A DNA stretch of 64,000 nt from positions 23,508,605 to 23,572,604 of the forward strand of contig JALGQZ010000013.1 in NCBI GenBank assembly GCA_023105745.1, in the 5' to 3' direction. Numbering within the stretch: position 1 is the first letter of the stretch; every line of letters begins with the position of its first letter. The DNA comes from Austropuccinia psidii. Taxonomy: Eukaryota > Basidiomycota > Pucciniomycetes > Pucciniales > Sphaerophragmiaceae. Below the pieces are notes generated by a model. It was given only the letters and a program-made list of their open reading frames with translations. It had not been told where the DNA came from and did not search any database. The position numbers were made by a program, and so were the translations under genes. Positions 60,642-64,000 of this stretch are shown here, one piece after another.

Positions 60642-61869
60642 TCATGCCTGCAATAAAGAGCCCAAATACTTTTTCATATTTAATTATAGATCAAGATTAA
60701 TATTTCAACAACCCACAAAATATCTGAATAATATCAATTAACTGACTTATGGTATATTTTCTTTCATTAAAAAAAGGACTTTCTCCCAATCCCCACTATA
60801 TATTCCATCTGCACATGCATTTTACTTCCCCAAATTGAAAAGGGGGATTAATTTTTCAAAGAGACCTGGAATGATGTACATACTCTGCAATAATTCCTCA
60901 ATTGTTCATCACAAGTCCAATACTCTTCCAGATATTATCAATCACCAAGCAACCCTCATTTCAGATTCTTTTTTCAGATTTACAGGAACTTATTCAATGT
61001 AGTTCAAATATTTTCAAATCTCACTCCTTCTGAACTGAAACAGAAATTCCATGGCCAATCATACCAAATTGAACAAGATAACAGCAGGTCTAAAAAGATA
61101 AAATTTGAATTGGTTTTATTTTTTTTAAAAAAAAGCACTTCAAGCCATAACACTTGAAATTTTTCACATAAATGAATTAGTGACATGAAATTTCATAAAT
61201 GATTATCTTGCAATTCCAAAGTAATTTTCTTCATCTTTCCAAAAATATATGAAATCTTTGTGCATACAAAATAATTCATCCCCTACCTTTTCCAGCTTTT
61301 TATGTAAATTTACACCCAAAAACACTCAACTAACAAAATATTTTATTTTATTATCATCCCTCATCTTCTTTTCAATTTCTCTTAGAAAAAAACACAAGCC
61401 CTTTGAAGTTCTTTTTTCATTCTCAATTTTTACCCTTGAGTTTTCTAGAGAAAAACAAAAAGAAATATTGTTTTCACCTTGAGCTGCAAAAACCAAGTTC
61501 AGCTTGCATATTATGAGTATTCTAGTATTTACTTATCCTTTGGTGTAAACCTCTTGTGGTTTTCTGGATATTTAAATATGCTGATTCACATTAAAATAAT
61601 TGAGTTAGCCTGTACAGTCAACATGTAGGGAATTAAACAGTTTTTTTATATCCCATACCAGCTTTATGCAAGATGAGTACCTCATTTTCAAATGGTTAGT
61701 TCAAATTCATGCAAATTTTGAAATGAAATATTATACATTTTTCTACAGACAAAATATGCTTCACCATCTTTGAGGGTATTTGAAACAAAGGGATGATACT
61801 CTCATCAATAGCTCTAATACACAAAAAAAACCTTTCAGCCCACATCACTTCTTCTATCTCTCTTTTTTG
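60642..61869. other. Unannotated stretch right of the LTR fragment
   Basis: AT-rich, with short frames only and nothing recognised on either strand. Confidence 0.4.
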
Positions 61870-62265
61870 TTAAATTTTTAGCCAAGCTATAATTATCATT
61901 TTTGACTTCATTAATACACCAATTACCTTTTGATAAGACAGCAAAATATCCCCATGGCTAACTCCAAACACCATTTCTATTTCCCCAAAAGAAGTGCCCT
62001 TTCTATTTAATCCTAAACTTGATAGTGCCACAGCCAATTTAATGAAAGGAGACAGTTGTTCATTTTGTGAAAAAACTGCTAATATTTCATCTTCTTGAAT
62101 ATAAATAGCCAATTTCTCAAAAAATAATATGTGGTGAAAAAAAGCTGTAAGAAAAGAATTGCTAAAGGAGGAAAGACTAATGTTAGTCTTGGCTGTGGAC
62201 ATGAACAGGGAGACACAATCAAGCCTAGCAACAATAGCAATGAGAAAACAAGATGAGGATTCCAA
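61870..62265 (-). pseudogene. HARBI1-like (PIF/Harbinger) transposase, N-terminal remnant
   Basis: The 131-codon frame carries, at about residues 78-131, KLAVALSSLGLNRKGTSFGE followed by IEMVFGVSHGDILLSYQKVI and GVLMKSKMIIIAW. This matches the general pattern of the N-terminal helical, HTH-like part of HARBI1-type transposases: AvaLxxLGxxxxGxsxxxIxxxFGVSxGxvxxYxxRVixAl, then a Trp. That is family recollection and not a search. The catalytic DDE domain that should follow is absent downstream (toward lower coordinates), so it is a fragment. No terminal inverted repeats or TA-rich target duplication were located. Confidence 0.5.
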
Positions 62266-62400
62266 AAAAGTAATAATAGAAAGAATTAAAAAGTAGTTAC
62301 CTTAAGGAGGAAGTACTTATGATAGTCTTAGCCAACAACAGGAAAATGGGATACACAATCAAACCTAACAGCAATAGCAATGGAAAAAAAGGATAAGAAT
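62155..62400 (-). repeat. Imperfect tandem duplication, two units of about 105 bp spaced 140 bp
   Basis: Unit 1 (62155-62260) and unit 2 (62295-62400) share AAGGAGGAA, then TTAGTCTTGGC/ATAGTCTTAGCC, then ACACAATCAAGCCTAGCAAC/ACACAATCAAACCTAACAGC, then AATAGCAATG. Unit 1 is the start of the HARBI1-like frame, so the duplicated segment may be former 5' coding or leader sequence. Confidence 0.6.
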
Positions 62401-63159
62401 ATCCTAGTTACAGACTGAGTGGTCTTTGTATAGACCATTACAACTATCCCATTAGAATATTTATCTCACACATTTTGTGGTGAATTTTATATAACATAAA
62501 GCTAAGAATATTGATATAGGTCATAAAAGATTGAAAAAAACGTTTAGCTAAGACTTAGAGATCAGGTAATGGAAATGAAAAATGAGTAAAAAATAACTCT
62601 GGTTTCTATTATGAGATTAGCATATAAGATCATTTTTTATTCTTTTGAAAGCTGCCAAAGTTTTTCAGATGGAAATCTTTATAGTCATTCAAGGTATGAA
62701 CTTGAGTTGTAGTATATCCTTCACAGGACTTAATATATCTTTGTGTTGTTATCATATAAGATAATACTTTATTATTCTGGATTTCTGAATAACTATTATA
62801 TCAAAAGCATCCATGAACTGCATTGTGGTATTTCATACCTTAAATACCAGATCCAAGCTTACCAATAATACTTTATTTTAAGAATTACCAAGAGAAAATA
62901 AGTTTGTAAAGAAGATAGAATTAGAGGAATATCAATTAATTAAGCTGTTAATTCAAGCAAAAAATGGTATATTTGAAAGAAACATCCCATAGTCATATTT
63001 TGAAGAAAAAATGAAGGAGAAATAGTTTGGGATTCATATGGAAAAATCAAAATGAGAGAACATGTAGAATTATCAATTAATCAAGTGATTTAGAATGTTC
63101 AATCCGAAGTATACTTATCTTGCTTGGCAAGGTGATCTCTACAACCAAACACAAAAAAA

Positions 63160-63504
63160 ATGTCATGGTTTCAAGCCACGTTGAAGTTAATTCCAAAAAT
63201 GTTTCCAGAAGTTTTGAGAAGAATTCAGAACATTTGGAAAAACCAGAATCATCAGAAATTCCTTGAAAGAATGAAGAAACTAGGTAATATTTTCTTTTAC
63301 AGAATTACTTTAACCTATCCCACAATTGGGCCATCAAAATTCAGACAAATTGCAGAGAAGCTGGAAAATTATTCTATATACAAACCACAACTGATTTCAA
63401 GCTTGCCAAAACATCACCTGATTGGTCAGAATTCAAATCAGTTCAAGGTGCATACCTATAATCACAAAATTACTTTACAACTCAACCACATTGGTCAGAA
63501 GTAA
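63160..63504 (+). CDS. Hypothetical 114-codon ORF
   Basis: Basic protein with no recognised domain. It contains and is followed by a recurring TTGGTCAGAATTCAAA-like phrase (near 63422, 63492, 63541 and 63609), so it probably lies in repetitive sequence and not a gene. It starts MSWFQATLKLIPKMF. No intron, promoter or homology evidence. Confidence 0.15.
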   Translation: MSWFQATLKLIPKMFPEVLRRIQNIWKNQNHQKFLERMKKLGNIFFYRITLTYPTIGPSKFRQIAEKLENYSIYKPQLISSLPKHHLIGQNSNQFKVHTYNHKITLQLNHIGQK

Positions 63505-63735
63505 TGTCCAAAACAAATATAAAAATGTAACACCAGCTGATTTGTCAGAACTCAAACTACTTACAAGTTCGTAATTAGAATTAGCAATTAAAAAGACAGC
63601 TAAGTCTCATTGTTCAGAACTCTGAGCCCATGTCATGTTGCTACACCAAAACTACACATCTCACCAGCTAAAACCTCTCAACTATGATTCTTCCTAAGTA
63701 CCCTTCTTTGAGAAGCTCTATGGAGGCCCAAAAGC

Positions 63736-63743
63736 TATAAATA
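63736..63743 (+). promoter_or_regulatory. TATA-like promoter element near the right edge
   Basis: CTATAAATAGAGG is followed by TCTGCTCTCCCGCATTTTCC, the same layout as the core promoter of the B LTR (TATAAATAGAGC then pyrimidines). No LTR of the known families surrounds it, so it could belong to another LTR family or to a gene right of the window. Confidence 0.4.
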
Positions 63744-63870
63744 GAGGTCTGCTCTCCCGCATTTTCCAATCATAATGTAATAAGCTCCTAAATTCCAGGA
63801 TCACAAGCATCCCTGAGCTAGCAGGATATCTAGAGTAGTATTAGCATGTTACCTGTGGAAAGCTCATTAA

Positions 63871-64000
63871 CCTTTCTGAGTAGCTTATTCTTATTGAAAA
63901 AGAGTAGTATAATGGTAGTTAAAGCTAAGTATCATTTTTCAGAAGCTGAGTATTATTAAAAAAGAGTTGTTTATCTGTAATTAAAGCCTAGTAGCCTTTC
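63871..64000 (+). repeat. Tandem repeat of about 62 bp, at least two units, running off the window
   Basis: Unit 1 (63871-63931) and unit 2 (63932-63993) share TTATTGAAAAAGAGTAGT/TTATTAAAAAAGAGTTGT and TAGTTAAAGCTAAGTA/TAATTAAAGCCTAGTA. GCCTTTC at 63994 looks like the next unit beginning. Confidence 0.6.

Overview
This is a eukaryotic, strongly AT-rich, repeat-dominated window with no gene that can be assigned to a host function. It is mostly long-LTR Ty3/gypsy retrotransposons of the chromodomain type, with gag and pol in one frame. The order is CCHC knuckle, aspartic protease, RT with YIDD, RNase H, HHCC and DD35E integrase, and a C-terminal chromodomain-like tail. From memory of protein families, these gag-pol sequences look like those of rust fungi (Pucciniales), most like the myrtle rust Austropuccinia psidii. 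That assignment is recollection and not a search.

Layout. Bases 1-18275 are element A (+ strand, 5' LTR left of the window). Element B (1841-12531, complete, TSD TTCTT) sits inside it, inserted at the gag/protease boundary. A itself lies antisense in the 3' part of the pol of element C (- strand, 18276-27957). The 5' LTR of C is interrupted by solo LTR D (25264-27094, TSD CAAAA). Bases 27958-34199 hold no recognisable gene, but include an imperfect tandem repeat, a 142-codon unknown ORF and a probable very diverged LTR beginning at 29603. Element E (34200-44242, TSD TCTGT) is complete and the best preserved. Element F (46943-55025, TSD CTAGA) is an old B-type element with an internal deletion that removed gag; its 3' LTR carries solo LTR G (51732-53631). 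Solo LTR I is at 56580-58554. An unnamed dispersed repeat, R1, occurs twice (46289-46937 plus 55031-55560, and 58600-59682), each time followed by E-type LTR sequence. The right end (60642-64000) has a HARBI1-like (PIF/Harbinger) transposase remnant, small tandem repeats and a promoter-like TATA region.

There are two LTR families plus the LTR of A. B-type LTRs (B, F, G, I) are about 1.9-2.0 kb and E-type LTRs (E, C, D and fragments) about 1.8 kb. All begin TGTGAGCC or a close variant and end in or near CCTTACA. Where the downstream region is present in B, C and E, TT and a TGGGGGCC primer site follow.

The most interesting signal is at the start of gag. In A, B, C and E a second reading frame (here called X) overlaps the first 450-600 bases of gag in another frame and is recognisably conserved as protein. 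In B, C and E a small phase-1 intron just upstream has its acceptor AG only 9-12 bases after the gag ATG. An unspliced RNA would then start gag, while a spliced RNA would lose the gag ATG and join an upstream exon to X. All copies here are damaged, so this is a hypothesis from comparing copies.
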